Positions 31,597 through 41,664 are shown, counted from the first letter of the stretch. The stretch is 54,522 bases of DNA from JAVBOD01 sp031551045 (GCA_031551045.1 JAVBOD010000036.1:1-54522), one strand, 5' to 3'. Numbers and translations are program-made. Notes: a model not told the origin generated them from the letters alone.

Positions 31597-32922
31597 TTAC
31601 GGATTCCTGGTCAACTTAAAGGTGCCGGGTTTAACATTGCCGGTAGGAATAAACATATCCTTTTCTACAGCCCATGTATTGTAGCCAATATCCATAGTAA
31701 ATACTTTCGTCGTGGCATTATAGCTAAGCGTAGCCGGTTTCGTAAGTGTTCTATCGTAATACTTGAATATGCCACCCTCAAAATAGGCTGGATATACGAT
31801 GCCCACCCAACCTTGAGGGAATTCTCCTATCGTTTGAGGAAATGCTATCGATAGTGAATTGTCGGCACGGTTGAATGTCGCTTTCAAGACACCTGTTTTC
31901 TCTTCTTCATTATATACCGGTGGGATATCCCCTTCTATAATCACACCATTTGGGTTATCCTCATCTATGCTAATGGTTATGGTTGCAGGGGTTGTCGGAA
32001 ATCCATTAGCAAGGGTATCACCTTCAATTACCACTTGAGGAGGATTACCACTTACTCTAAATGGAATAGTCGTTAAAGTATAATTTCCCACGATATCTGT
32101 GCGGCAAGCAGTATAGATGTTTACCACTTTTCCGCGGCCTTGTCCGCATACATTGCCTTGTGCATCGATTCCTTCCACCGAGTACGTACCACTGGTGGTT
32201 GCCGAATAAGAAGAATTGGTTGCCCCGGGGAGAGCTTCTCCGTTTTTATACCATTTATACGATACCGCATTGGGAATAGTTACCGAAAGGGCAACTGTGG
32301 CTTCGCCGCAGGCATTCACATCTTTGCCGTTAATGGTTACGCAATCCGAAATGCTGACTGCTTTTGCAGGGCTTTTAGCGCCCGGGCCGTTTATATTCAC
32401 ACCTTCCACCGTGTAGGAGCCGTTTTGGGTAACGATGTACACCGTGTCGGTTGCGCTGGGAATAGCGGTATTGTCCTTGTACCATTGATACGAAGTAGCG
32501 CCGTCAATAGGCGCGATAGAGAGCCTAACGTTCAGTACGCCGCATTCGTTGAGCGAAGCGCCTTTAATGTTTCCTGCAGTAGCCGGCGCATTACATTGCG
32601 TAATCGTTACATCTTTGCCGGGGCTGTGTTCGCCCACTCCGTCGTTGTTTACGCCGGCTACGGTGTAAGTGGCGGTGGCGGTAGCTTCATATGTTTGCGA
32701 AGTAGCGCCGGTGATTTCCGCTCCGTTTTTGTACCATTGGTACGAAATGGCGCCGTCAATGTTGCCAACCGAGAGGTTTACCGTTTTAACGGGGCAGGTA
32801 TTGGCATCCAGTCCCGAGATAGCTCCTGCGGCTGCAGGCAAGTTCAATTCCGGATCGTCTTTACAGGAGGCAACCAATAGCGCCGCCCCAATCATTAGCG
32901 AGAAAAACAGATTTTTTTTCAT
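31597..32922 (-). CDS. Ig-like repeat surface lipoprotein of the SusCD locus
   Basis: A 441-residue protein with signal peptide L-L-V-A-S-C-K-D-D, a lipoprotein with an acidic surface-export signal. Three Ig-like repeats of about 80 residues follow (roughly 30-110, 112-190, 195-270), each with S-Y-Q-W-Y-K-N/D, G-A-T/S, a Y-T-V-x-G-V-N strand and a cysteine near its end. The remaining 170 residues are a separate beta-rich domain without a recognised match. The start at 32922 is preferred because the upstream ATG overlaps the SusD stop. Position after susD suggests a surface ligand-binding protein (SusE/F-like position), an inference from order only. Confidence 0.7.
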   Translation of the reverse strand: MKKNLFFSLMIGAALLVASCKDDPELNLPAAAGAISGLDANTCPVKTVNLSVGNIDGAISYQWYKNGAEITGATSQTYEATATATYTVAGVNNDGVGEHSPGKDVTITQCNAPATAGNIKGASLNECGVLNVRLSIAPIDGATSYQWYKDNTAIPSATDTVYIVTQNGSYTVEGVNINGPGAKSPAKAVSISDCVTINGKDVNACGEATVALSVTIPNAVSYKWYKNGEALPGATNSSYSATTSGTYSVEGIDAQGNVCGQGRGKVVNIYTACRTDIVGNYTLTTIPFRVSGNPPQVVIEGDTLANGFPTTPATITISIDEDNPNGVIIEGDIPPVYNEEEKTGVLKATFNRADNSLSIAFPQTIGEFPQGWVGIVYPAYFEGGIFKYYDRTLTKPATLSYNATTKVFTMDIGYNTWAVEKDMFIPTGNVKPGTFKLTRNP

Positions 32923-32947
32923 AATACAAAAATTAAGATTTATGTGA

Positions 32948-34459
32948 TTAATATGGAACATTATTTTTCAGTGTTTTATTACGTTCTAATTCTTCCACCG
33001 GAAACATCGCCACCCATAGCGGCGAGTCGGGTGCAAGCACGTATTCTTGCTGCGGAAGCCCGAGCGGCCCGAGGTTCGGGTTAGCCGGCAAGGTGCGGCG
33101 CAGTGTTTGACGGAATTCCGTTTCGGTATTCAGCCGGCGAAGGTCGAACAGGCGGTTCCAGCCGAATGCCAATTCTTTCCGGCGTTCGTCAATAACTAAT
33201 TTCACCGCGTCGGTCGTGTTGGCGGGCGTAAAATTATCGGGACTGCCTGCATAACCCACAATACGTTTGCTCTTAACCATATCGAGGTAGCGGTTCATTT
33301 CCGTGTAGTTTGCCTCGCGGGCATAGCATTCGGCCAGCATCAGTATCACTTCGGTAGTGCGGATTCCGCCCGTATTGATCCAATAATTGCTCACGCCGGT
33401 TTTGGTTACGTTATAGGCCGGGGCATACGCCTGGTCGCTCATAGTAGTAGCGCCTCCCGTAGCATCCGAGTTATAATCGATGAAACCGGAGAAACGGGTG
33501 TCTTTTGTTTGATCAAACATGGCAGCCAGCGTAGGCGATATAGCCCGCGAATTACCCAGCCCTTTATTGTTAGCATTGCTCTCCGTGGTTGCCCAATACA
33601 GGTTTTCCTGATTGTCGGCCATGATGCGGGCGGTCATTCCGCCTTGTACAAACGAAACCATATCGAACACATAGTTATTCAACTGAAATGCTTCCAATGC
33701 CGCGGCTTTGGCGGAGGGAAATTCTTTTTTGAACAGGTGTACTTTTGCTTTCAACGCATAAGCCATTGCTTTCGAGGGATGGAATGTGTTTGTCGCCGGT
33801 TCGGCCAAGGCGCCCGAAGCCAACGCTTTTTCAATATCCTGCTCGATGAACGCATAAATCTCGGCTACGCTTGCCTGACGGGGAGCTACCGTCAAATCAA
33901 ATTCTTCCGACAAGGGAACGCCTCCGTCGGTGGCGGCCGTTGCGGCATTGTAGTGTTTGGCATATACGTTTATCAGCATGAAATAGTTGTAGGCGCGCAA
34001 TATTCGTGCTTCGGCCTTGGTGCGTTCGCGCAAGGCCTCGTCGCCTTTCGCATTATCAATGGTTTGGAGAATAATATTCGACACCCTGTTGATGCGGCTG
34101 TAACAGGCATAGAACAAACTTCCCGAAGTGGGGCTGCTACCTACTTTGTAATACTGTTGACGCGGCGTTACCGACGGGTCAATCCATAGGTACATAATAT
34201 TGACGAGGTTGTAAGAACCTTTGTTGACAACATCGTCGATATGGAACGGATCTCCCCAGGCATCGTCAGCAAAAAGTTCCATATCGCCCTGCGGGTAGGT
34301 AATATTGCTAACCGCGTTAAACAGGTTGGAGTAGTCTTCTACGGTTTCCAGCTGTACGCGCCCTTTCGGTACGATATCCAAATAATCGTTACAAGCGCTC
34401 GACAAAAGCAAAAGGCCGCAAGCGAAAATATATGTTATTGATGTAATTATTTTTTTCAT
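32948..34459 (-). CDS. SusD/RagB family nutrient-binding lipoprotein
   Basis: A 503-residue lipoprotein (signal ends L-L-L-S-S-A-C-N-D-Y-L-D-I-V-P). The TPR-like SusD fold shows A-E-A-R-I-L-R-A-Y-N-Y-F-M-L-I-N-V-Y near 160, A-L-K-A-K-V-H-L-F, L-M-L-A-E-C-Y-A-R-E-A-N, and I-D-E-R-R-K-E-L-A-F-G-W-N-R-L-F-D-L-R-R near 425. SusD proteins lid the SusC channel and bind the nutrient at the surface. Partner SusC is immediately upstream in the operon (31 bp). The nutrient is not identifiable; there are no glycosidase genes in this locus. Confidence 0.93.
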   Translation of the reverse strand: MKKIITSITYIFACGLLLLSSACNDYLDIVPKGRVQLETVEDYSNLFNAVSNITYPQGDMELFADDAWGDPFHIDDVVNKGSYNLVNIMYLWIDPSVTPRQQYYKVGSSPTSGSLFYACYSRINRVSNIILQTIDNAKGDEALRERTKAEARILRAYNYFMLINVYAKHYNAATAATDGGVPLSEEFDLTVAPRQASVAEIYAFIEQDIEKALASGALAEPATNTFHPSKAMAYALKAKVHLFKKEFPSAKAAALEAFQLNNYVFDMVSFVQGGMTARIMADNQENLYWATTESNANNKGLGNSRAISPTLAAMFDQTKDTRFSGFIDYNSDATGGATTMSDQAYAPAYNVTKTGVSNYWINTGGIRTTEVILMLAECYAREANYTEMNRYLDMVKSKRIVGYAGSPDNFTPANTTDAVKLVIDERRKELAFGWNRLFDLRRLNTETEFRQTLRRTLPANPNLGPLGLPQQEYVLAPDSPLWVAMFPVEELERNKTLKNNVPY

Positions 34460-34490
34460 ATCAATCTTTGTTTTATCATCCATCAAACTA

Positions 34491-37400
34491 TTAAAAACCT
34501 ATTTCCAAACGCAACAAGTACGAAATGGGCGTACCCGGCGTGCGTGAAGTGCCGTTCATACCCTGTGTATCGGGGTCGATACCTTTTCCGGCGGCGCTCC
34601 AATACCACAGGTTATTAACTTGCCCTATCAGTTTCAAATATTGCATACCTGCTTTCTTCGCATATTTTTGCGGAAGGGTGTAGGAAAGGGCGATGTTGCG
34701 CAAACGGATGACATCGGCCGGTACCACGTTGTCATCGGCATATATCCAGAAATTGGTAAGATTGCTGGCATTGCTCATATTGGTAGCTGTTCCGTAGTAG
34801 GGGTAGCTTTTGGGTAATGTTCCGGCGCGGTTGTTGGGCGACCATGTTTGGTTGATGTCTGCCGACAAGGTACTAAGGGATGATATCCCTCCCGTTGCAA
34901 AATTGGCGTTGGGCAGGCGCATCACATTTCCTCCGCTGTAGGTGAACATAAACGACAGTTCCCAGTTTTTGTATCCGGCGGTGTGCGAAAGCGAGCCGAC
35001 CCATTTAGGTTCCAATGCGCCCATATATACTACGTCTTGCGGCAACAGCGCTTCGGTGCCCGATGTGGTGGGAAGTGTCAGTGTTCCGTCGGGGTTGAAA
35101 GTGTAAAGTTTCGTACCGTCGGCTTTTACGATAATCGGAGCTCCGTTTTGCTCGTCGGTTCCGCCCGTTGTCAGGCCGTCTGTACGGTAGGCATACAGCG
35201 AGTAGCGCGGTTTTCCTTCGAGGTAGTAACTTGTCGAAACCAAGTCGCTGGCCCCCGAGGGTGCATAATCAATCCGTTCCACCCTGTTTTTATTAAACGA
35301 CATGATGAGGGTCGAATTCATCCGCCAATCATCGGTTTTCATCCACGGCGAGCTAAAGGTAAATTCCACGCCGCGGTTGCTCATCGCGCCGTTGTTCACC
35401 GTTCCCGATGCATAGCCGGTGGAATACGAAGGCGTATTGGCGGTTACCAACAAATCTTCGCTATATTTATAATACGCTTCTATTTTTCCGTTCAGTAAGT
35501 AATTGAATAACGCAAAGTCCACCTCTCCATTGTACGAGTTTGTTTTCTCCCAGCGTAATAAAGGATTCGGGGCGTCTCTGTCTTCCAAACGTGTAGAGGT
35601 GACCGGTGTTGGAAAATAAAGGCTGTTCGACTCTACGCGTGCCAAAATATAAGGAGTCGAATTTTGATCGACATTTCCCGTAACGCCATACGAACCTTTT
35701 ACCGTCAATGAACTCAGCCATGCTATATCTTTCATAAACGATTCGTTGGAAACATTCCAACTGGCGCCCAACGACCACAAGGGGCGGTAGCGGTACTTCG
35801 GATCGGTACCGAACAGGTCGGCCTGGTCGATACGGAAACTACCCGAAATGTTGTAAAGATTTTTGTAGGTATAACCGGCATTGGCGTAAAAACCCACATA
35901 TCGGTGCAACGTTTGCGACAAACCGGACGTGTTGTAAATACCTATCAGGTTTTGATTTGCTCCACGATAAATATACGACGGTATGCCGTCTGTCAGCAGC
36001 GTGGTCAAATTGGGATTATTCTGGTAGGTCAACGTATTCGGGTTATAATTCAAATAGGTGACAGCCGGATTCAAATCTTGCCGGTTTTCGCGTATCTCTA
36101 TCCCCGCAACGGCATTCACCGCATGGTTGTCGGCAAAACTTCCATTGTAGTAAGCCTGGTTACGGAATACGTAATTGTTACTTCCGGTAAAATTCATGGT
36201 CATCATCCCTTCGTTCAACAGCATGCGCGTGTAGCTTCCATCGTTCCGTATCATCCGGTTGCGGTGGAAGCGCATGTAGTAGCTATCCTTTTCATAAAGC
36301 GTTTCCGTGTTATATTTGGAGGTTTCGTAGCTGAAACTCGATTTGAATCCCAATCCTTTGTATATTTTGAAGTCGGCATCGGCATACGAGCGGATACTCA
36401 ACGAACGGCTGAGCGTATTGCCGCGTTCCAATTCGTCGAGCACATTCATGTTATAGGAATCGAACGTTCCCGTGCGCGCCGCATTGATAGCGTCCAACTG
36501 GTCAACCATCAAGGGGTTTACGCTGCCGCTGGCCGTCGATATGATATTCGTATAACGGCGGTAGGCTTTCCCGTCCGCGAGGTCGATTATCCGGGCATCG
36601 TGCAGGATACCGAGCCGGCCGTTGTCCAACAAAGGCGTGTACGGCTCTATATTGCCGAATCCGGTATTGTAGGAGGCCGTATTATTGCCTTTTCCGTATT
36701 GTAAATCGATGCCGGCGCTTACGGTCAGCCATTTTGTAATATTCAACGACGACTTTATGTACGTTTTAAAAACATAACTATCGTCGGCTATATTTTGTAA
36801 TTTATTGTTGGTGTAGTTGGCCGACAGGTAGGTATTTTGTTTCTCGCTGCCGATGCTCATTCGCAGGTTGTAACTTTGGCGAAACGGCGTACGCCACACG
36901 TTATCCATGTATTCCTGACGGTAATCCAATTGTTTCATCGTAGCAAGCGCTTCGTTGAACTGTGTTTGCGTAATGCCCGTAGCACCTCCGCGCGCCAGTT
37001 GCCAGCGCAAATGTCCCAAGGGCGATATATTATAGCCCGGCGAGTTGCCGGGGCCGATACCCTTCACATAGCTGTCGAAATAAGCCAACTCATCGTTCGG
37101 GGTTCCCGAATCGCGGATATTTTTATCCCACATTTTCAGTTCGTAGTTGACAATATCGGGGGTCGAGGCATAATGGAAGTCGCTCAGCGAAGGGTTTTCG
37201 GTGAGTTGCCAGTCGCCGGAAAAATCTACTTTCAATTTGCCGGCCTCGCCTTTTTTAGTCGTAATTACAATCACGCCGTTCGCCGCACGCACGCCGTAAA
37301 TGGCCGAGGCGGCGGCGTCTTTCAGCACCGTAAAACTTTCCACATCGTTCATGTTCACGCTGTTGATAGTACGTTCGGTCGGCATGCCGTCAATCACCAA

Positions 37401-38264
37401 CAAGGGGTTGGTGCCTACATTGCTCGACAAGGTGGAACGTCCGCGTACCAGAATACTGCCATCGTTTTTTACCACCACGCCCGGCAGTTTTCCTTCGATA
37501 GCCGAGGTGGCGTCGATATTGATTTTTTGATTCATCGTTTGCGAATTGAGGATGGCATAAGCGCCGGTAGCGCGCTCTTTGGAGATGGTTTGGTAACCGG
37601 TTACCACCACTTCGTCTAAGCTCACGACACTGGGGTTTAATTGCACTTCGATATTACTCTGGCCGTTTACGTTGTATTCCAACGCTTCATAACCCAGAAA
37701 GGTAATCACTAATGTTGCGTTTTTATCGACATCCGCCAGTTCGAATACGCCATCAATATTGCTGCTGGCATTTTTATTACTTCCTTTTACTACAACGACC
37801 GCTCCCGGCAAAGGAAGGCCGGATTCGTCCAACACTTTCCCGCGTATGGAAATGGTGCCTTGCGGCGAAGCAAGTTGTGGTCGGGCATTGTTTTGCAAAC
37901 TCTGAGTCGGTGCGGCTTGTGTGCCGTCCAGCGTTTTTTCCGCCGGCTTGTTGGCCGAAACATTTTTTCGCGAAAGCACCACTTGCCCGTCCACCAATTT
38001 GTACGAAATATCATTGTTCTTAAACATTAGATCCAATATTTCGCCTAAACTGGCGTTGGTTGCACTGGCGTTTATTAGCATTTTAGGGCTAATCAAGGTG
38101 CTATTGTACAGAAAGTAAAGCCCGCTTTTAGCTTCTAACTGCGTAATAGCCTGTTCCAAAGTAATGTTGCTGAAATTTACCGATATCTTTTGTTCCTGTG
38201 CCATCGCATGGAGAGGAATAAAAAACAGTAGTAAGGAGACTGTGATGTTGAATGCTTTATTCAT
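34491..38264 (-). CDS. SusC/RagA TonB-linked outer-membrane protein with STN signalling domain
   Basis: A 1257-residue SusC-type transporter. After the signal peptide (H-A-M-A-Q) comes an STN domain (about 25-100, I-S-V-N-F-S-N-I-T-L-E-Q-A ... Y-F-L-Y-N-S), then a carboxypeptidase-regulatory-like domain (about 140-220, I-R-G-K-V-L-D-E-S-G-L-P-L-P-G-A), the TonB box region V-V-V-T-G-Y, the plug (I-L-V-R-G-R-S-T-L, G-V-R-A-A-N-G-V-I-V-I-T-T-K-K-G), and a large barrel ending L-R-L-E-I-G-F. The STN domain normally contacts a FecR anti-sigma factor, and the fecR and sigma genes lie directly upstream, so expression is probably substrate-induced through trans-envelope signalling. Confidence 0.95.
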   Translation of the reverse strand: MNKAFNITVSLLLFFIPLHAMAQEQKISVNFSNITLEQAITQLEAKSGLYFLYNSTLISPKMLINASATNASLGEILDLMFKNNDISYKLVDGQVVLSRKNVSANKPAEKTLDGTQAAPTQSLQNNARPQLASPQGTISIRGKVLDESGLPLPGAVVVVKGSNKNASSNIDGVFELADVDKNATLVITFLGYEALEYNVNGQSNIEVQLNPSVVSLDEVVVTGYQTISKERATGAYAILNSQTMNQKINIDATSAIEGKLPGVVVKNDGSILVRGRSTLSSNVGTNPLLVIDGMPTERTINSVNMNDVESFTVLKDAAASAIYGVRAANGVIVITTKKGEAGKLKVDFSGDWQLTENPSLSDFHYASTPDIVNYELKMWDKNIRDSGTPNDELAYFDSYVKGIGPGNSPGYNISPLGHLRWQLARGGATGITQTQFNEALATMKQLDYRQEYMDNVWRTPFRQSYNLRMSIGSEKQNTYLSANYTNNKLQNIADDSYVFKTYIKSSLNITKWLTVSAGIDLQYGKGNNTASYNTGFGNIEPYTPLLDNGRLGILHDARIIDLADGKAYRRYTNIISTASGSVNPLMVDQLDAINAARTGTFDSYNMNVLDELERGNTLSRSLSIRSYADADFKIYKGLGFKSSFSYETSKYNTETLYEKDSYYMRFHRNRMIRNDGSYTRMLLNEGMMTMNFTGSNNYVFRNQAYYNGSFADNHAVNAVAGIEIRENRQDLNPAVTYLNYNPNTLTYQNNPNLTTLLTDGIPSYIYRGANQNLIGIYNTSGLSQTLHRYVGFYANAGYTYKNLYNISGSFRIDQADLFGTDPKYRYRPLWSLGASWNVSNESFMKDIAWLSSLTVKGSYGVTGNVDQNSTPYILARVESNSLYFPTPVTSTRLEDRDAPNPLLRWEKTNSYNGEVDFALFNYLLNGKIEAYYKYSEDLLVTANTPSYSTGYASGTVNNGAMSNRGVEFTFSSPWMKTDDWRMNSTLIMSFNKNRVERIDYAPSGASDLVSTSYYLEGKPRYSLYAYRTDGLTTGGTDEQNGAPIIVKADGTKLYTFNPDGTLTLPTTSGTEALLPQDVVYMGALEPKWVGSLSHTAGYKNWELSFMFTYSGGNVMRLPNANFATGGISSLSTLSADINQTWSPNNRAGTLPKSYPYYGTATNMSNASNLTNFWIYADDNVVPADVIRLRNIALSYTLPQKYAKKAGMQYLKLIGQVNNLWYWSAAGKGIDPDTQGMNGTSRTPGTPISYLLRLEIGF

Positions 38265-38487
38265 ATTGTTATTTAGTAAGATGCATGATTGACGGAATAA
38301 TAGAACGTCTTACGGCGAAATGAATTTTTACCGGAAGAAACGGCGATTAGTTTATTTTCATATCTTTGAACAATGAAAAAGGTTAATAATGGTTAAATGC
38401 ATTATCCGATGTCGTTTATTTGTTAGCCTTACTCCGGAGAGCTGCTGCAACAGTTCTCCGTTTCATTTATAAAATTGTTTTCATTCG
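38265..38487. other. SusC leader region
   Basis: This 223-bp stretch shows no gene. No TAnnTTTG box was seen on the minus strand close to susC, consistent with a promoter read by the dedicated ECF sigma factor. A G/C hairpin CGGAGA-GCTGCTGCAACAG-TTCTCCG is at about 38435-38459. Confidence 0.35.
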
Positions 38488-39516
38488 TTACTTTTCCTGT
38501 TGTTTCGCATAAATCGAAATACGTTCCTTGTCTATTTTGTAATAGATGGGCGACGACAACTCGATGTACTGCATGATTTGAGCAATGCTCCGGTTATCAA
38601 ACGTGCCCGAATAGGTATAATTTTTCAACTCTTCGTCATGCAAGGTAATCGTCACATTGTACCAGCGTTCCAGCGTACGCGCCACTTCGTCGATAGGCGT
38701 GGAGCGGAATATCAGCTTGCCGTTTTTCCACGAGGTGTACAGGTCGGTATTCACATTATCGTACACTTTGGTGTCGTTTGCGTTTTTATGCACTGTTAGT
38801 AATTGTGCCGGTTCAACCTGTATTTCCTTTTGTGGGGCAAGGCGGGTGTTTTTTATTACCGCTTCTATTTTTCCCTCCACTAATACGGTTTCCATGGTTT
38901 TGCTTTCCGGGTAAGCCGATATGTTAAAAGTGGTTCCCAACACTTTGATGTCCATTTCGGGCGTACTCACTACAAAGGGCATGTTGTCCGCTTTTCTGGT
39001 GACTTCGAAATAGGCTTCTCCAATTAATCGCACGTTCCTTGTTTTCTCGTTGAATCCTGCGGCGACAATCAAACGGCTGTCGGCATTCAGCCACACCACC
39101 GTGCTATCGTGCAGCACCACTCGCGAACGCATTCCTACGGGAGAAATATATTCCTGTTCGGCGGTTCCCAGCATGGCAAATTCCACCGGCGGTTCCGGTG
39201 TAAGCATTTTCACAAGAAGAAAAGAAAAGCCCGCCAATAGCGGAATAAAAAGAAGGGCGGCGTATTTCCGGAAAGTAGGAAGCCATCGTTGAGTACTTTT
39301 CGTTGTATATTTCCGGTGAAGGCGGTGCTCCACCTTGTCGATAAGCGTTTCCAGCGCGGGCTGGGCGGTATGGTCCGTAGCTCCCCATTTCACAAGCATC
39401 CACTGCTCAACGCTGTGGCGGCCTTCCTCCGATTTGAACAAGGCGTGCAATTGCAACAATTCGTCCGTCGAAAGGTCGTCTGTTTGTTTACTGAGTTTGT
39501 CTAATAATTCTTCCAT
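38488..39516 (-). CDS. FecR family anti-sigma factor
   Basis: A 342-residue single-pass inner-membrane protein. The N-terminal 85 residues are cytosolic and would bind the sigma factor; the membrane helix is around 90-108 (A-A-L-L-F-I-P-L-L-A-G-F-S-F-L-L-V); the FecR domain follows (E-Y-I-S-P-V-G-M-R-S-R-V-V-L-H-D-S-T-V-V, then A-Y-F-E-V, T-F-N-I-S-A-Y-P). The C-terminal DUF4974 domain has T-P-I-D-E-V-A-R-T-L-E-R-W-Y and is the part that touches the STN domain of SusC. Confidence 0.93.
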   Translation of the reverse strand: MEELLDKLSKQTDDLSTDELLQLHALFKSEEGRHSVEQWMLVKWGATDHTAQPALETLIDKVEHRLHRKYTTKSTQRWLPTFRKYAALLFIPLLAGFSFLLVKMLTPEPPVEFAMLGTAEQEYISPVGMRSRVVLHDSTVVWLNADSRLIVAAGFNEKTRNVRLIGEAYFEVTRKADNMPFVVSTPEMDIKVLGTTFNISAYPESKTMETVLVEGKIEAVIKNTRLAPQKEIQVEPAQLLTVHKNANDTKVYDNVNTDLYTSWKNGKLIFRSTPIDEVARTLERWYNVTITLHDEELKNYTYSGTFDNRSIAQIMQYIELSSPIYYKIDKERISIYAKQQEK

Positions 39517-39655
39517 GCAACGTGTAATAAAAGATTATAGGGCTGTGAAACACTTGTTTGATAAATAATACGAAGATGCGCTCCTTTTCCGTGAAGAGGA
39601 TGAAAAAATATTTTTTCAAAATATTGTAATTATTTAAAAATCAAGATATTGATTT

Positions 39656-40234
39656 TTAGAATGAAGAGATATTTAACACTATGGATGCCAGCATGAACAG
39701 TTCTTTTCCCACATGGGTGCGCAAAAAACCGATGGCATGCCGCAGTTGCGTATCCACCGTATTTTCGGTAATATTGAGTTTTTCGGCTATTTCGCGGTAG
39801 GATAGATGATGAAAATAGCGAAGCAGGAATATTTCTTTGCGCCGTTCGGGCAATTGCCGCACAAGTTGCTCCAGGTATTGATTAAAATCACGGTCGTGGA
39901 GCAGGGACTCCGATAGGCTGTCGGACTTTTCGGTCATTTCCGAGAGCTTTTTTTCAAAAAGTTTGCGGGAAGTACGTTGGCGTAAAACGTCGTATACCCT
40001 GTTCTGGGCTATTTTGTAAATATAAGCGCCAATTGGAGATTCGCTATCTAATATGTGCCGGTGTTCCCATAATTTTTCGAAAACCGATTGAAAAACTTCC
40101 TCCGTCTCGTCATAGGAACCCAGTATATTGAAAATAAAACGGCACACACGGTGTTTGTAGAAATCGTACAACGTGTGAAAAGCCTCATGGCTATCATTGC
40201 GGAGGGCTATTATGAGTTGCTTTTCGTCGTGCAT
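39656..40234 (-). CDS. ECF RNA polymerase sigma factor
   Basis: A 192-residue group IV sigma factor of the Bacteroides expansion family 1 type. Region 2 contains F-H-T-L-Y-D-F-Y-K-H-R-V and D-E-T-E-E-V-F-Q-S-V-F-E-K-L-W-E-H-R; region 4 has F-L-L-R-Y-F-H-H-L-S-Y-R-E-I-A-E-K-L-N-I-T-E-N-T-V. It lies 139 bp upstream of the fecR gene and is inferred to drive the susC operon when FecR signals. The gap to fecR is unusually wide for such pairs but holds no gene. Confidence 0.94.
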   Translation of the reverse strand: MHDEKQLIIALRNDSHEAFHTLYDFYKHRVCRFIFNILGSYDETEEVFQSVFEKLWEHRHILDSESPIGAYIYKIAQNRVYDVLRQRTSRKLFEKKLSEMTEKSDSLSESLLHDRDFNQYLEQLVRQLPERRKEIFLLRYFHHLSYREIAEKLNITENTVDTQLRHAIGFLRTHVGKELFMLASIVLNISSF

Positions 40235-40300
40235 TTTTTTAATTTACTGTTCCATAGTTTAGTTCATATATTGACAAAACCCGCTATCGGAAATCCGGCA

Positions 40301-41482
40301 TCATTTGCCATTATACACACTGCTTACTGCTACTCTCAGCTGTTCCATTGCTTTTTTCAGGATGCTTTGCGGGCAGGCAAGGTTCATGCGCATGTGTTTT
40401 TTTCCTTCTTCTCCAAATATGATGCCACTATTCAACCCCAAACCGGCTTTTTCGATTAAAAATTTACAGAGCGCGTCGTGTGATAAACCCCATGCCGAGA
40501 AATCGATCCACATCAAATACGTAGCTTCGGGGCGGTAACACTTCACGTCGGGCATGTGCTGCTGCATGAATCCTATAACATAATCCATATTGCGGGAAAG
40601 ATAGGCATTCACTTGCTCCAGCCACTCGTCGCCATGCCGGTAGGCGGCTTCCAGCGCAACAGTCCCGAGGATGTTCCCTAAACCGGTATGCAAACGGTTG
40701 GCCCAATGCCGGTATTGCGCCCGTTTCGAGCTGTCGGGAATAATAGCTACGCCGGTTGCCAGCCCGGCTAAGTTAAACGTTTTGCTGGGCGCAATCAACG
40801 TAACGGTACGCGCCGCCAACTCGCCGGAAAGCGAAGCGATATGGATATGTTTGTGCGGCGGCTGTATCAAATCCGAGTGAATTTCGTCCGAAATAATCGT
40901 CACGTCGTGCTTTATACAAAGTTCGCCGATTTTCAATAATTCTTCTTTTGTGAATACGCGCCCCACGGGATTGTGCGGGTTGGAAAGCATGATAGCTTTG
41001 GCGCCTTTCAATTTCTTATCCAAATCGTCGAAATCGATGACATATTTATCCTTGTCCGCTTTCAGCGGATTGTTTATCACCACGCGCTCGTTGCTTTTAA
41101 TGGTTTCGGCAAACGGATGATAGACGGGCGGCTGTATGACAATGCCCTCACCTTTTTCGGCGTAAGCGTTCACCGCCAGCATAAGGCCCGATACCACACC
41201 GGGCGAAAAATCAATCCATTCGGGCTGGATATTCCATCCGTTGCGGCGTTTGACCCACGCGCAAATCGAATCCAAATAGTCGGCGCCTCGAAAGCCATAA
41301 CCCAGCACCGGATGTTGCAGCCGTTCGTGGAGCGCATTCACTATAAAATCGGGTGTTTCAAAATCCATATCGGCCACCCATAATGGAATAACATCCTCTT
41401 TGCCGAAGGTCGCCCGGCGTAAATCCCATTTCACACAATGCGTGTTTTCGCGCGGCACTATCTTATCAAAATTGTATCTCAT
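40301..41482 (-). CDS. MalY/PatB-type PLP-dependent aminotransferase (cystathionine beta-lyase activity)
   Basis: A 393-residue fold-type I PLP enzyme. The PLP lysine is K234 in A-P-S-K-T-F-N-L-A-G-L; D199 in I-I-S-D-E-I-H-S-D binds the pyridine nitrogen; S-N-P-H-N-P-V-G-R and P-L-W-V-A-D-M-D-F at the N terminus are typical of the MalY/PatB group, which has C-S lyase activity on cystathionine and related thiols. The start at 41482 is set by the -7 element at 41502-41509; the longer frame runs through the promoter. Confidence 0.92.
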   Translation of the reverse strand: MRYNFDKIVPRENTHCVKWDLRRATFGKEDVIPLWVADMDFETPDFIVNALHERLQHPVLGYGFRGADYLDSICAWVKRRNGWNIQPEWIDFSPGVVSGLMLAVNAYAEKGEGIVIQPPVYHPFAETIKSNERVVINNPLKADKDKYVIDFDDLDKKLKGAKAIMLSNPHNPVGRVFTKEELLKIGELCIKHDVTIISDEIHSDLIQPPHKHIHIASLSGELAARTVTLIAPSKTFNLAGLATGVAIIPDSSKRAQYRHWANRLHTGLGNILGTVALEAAYRHGDEWLEQVNAYLSRNMDYVIGFMQQHMPDVKCYRPEATYLMWIDFSAWGLSHDALCKFLIEKAGLGLNSGIIFGEEGKKHMRMNLACPQSILKKAMEQLRVAVSSVYNGK

Positions 41483-41501
41483 AAGAACAAAAGTGAATGA
41501 C

Positions 41502-41509
41502 AAAGGTAG
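41502..41509 (-). promoter_or_regulatory. -7 element of the PatB-like gene
   Basis: TACCTTTG on the minus strand, exact consensus, 19 nt before the start. Confidence 0.6.
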
Positions 41510-41556
41510 TGTTTTTATCACAGACAATATTTAACAGCAACGGAAGCTCGATAAGT

Positions 41557-41664
41557 TATACCAATATGAACCACCTTTTAATACAATCTATTTCCGGTAT
41601 AATGCCGATGCTACAAATGTTTAGGCCAATATAATTGGACTATTACATTGGCCTAATCGGTATT
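41557..41664 (-). repeat. Dispersed structured element, copy 2 (inverted)
   Basis: Read on the minus strand it aligns with copies 1 and 3 from AATACCGATT to TGGTATAA. It differs near the left end, where TTTGACAAATG is replaced by TAGGCCAATG. With the hairpin at 41713-41752 it accounts for the gap of about 350 bp; nothing else is seen there. Confidence 0.85.

Noticed and set aside
36837..37619. Open frame of 260 codons on the plus strand within susC
   Set aside because: Antisense to a well-supported SusC gene; no domain, start context or promoter, and codon use is explained by the opposite strand.
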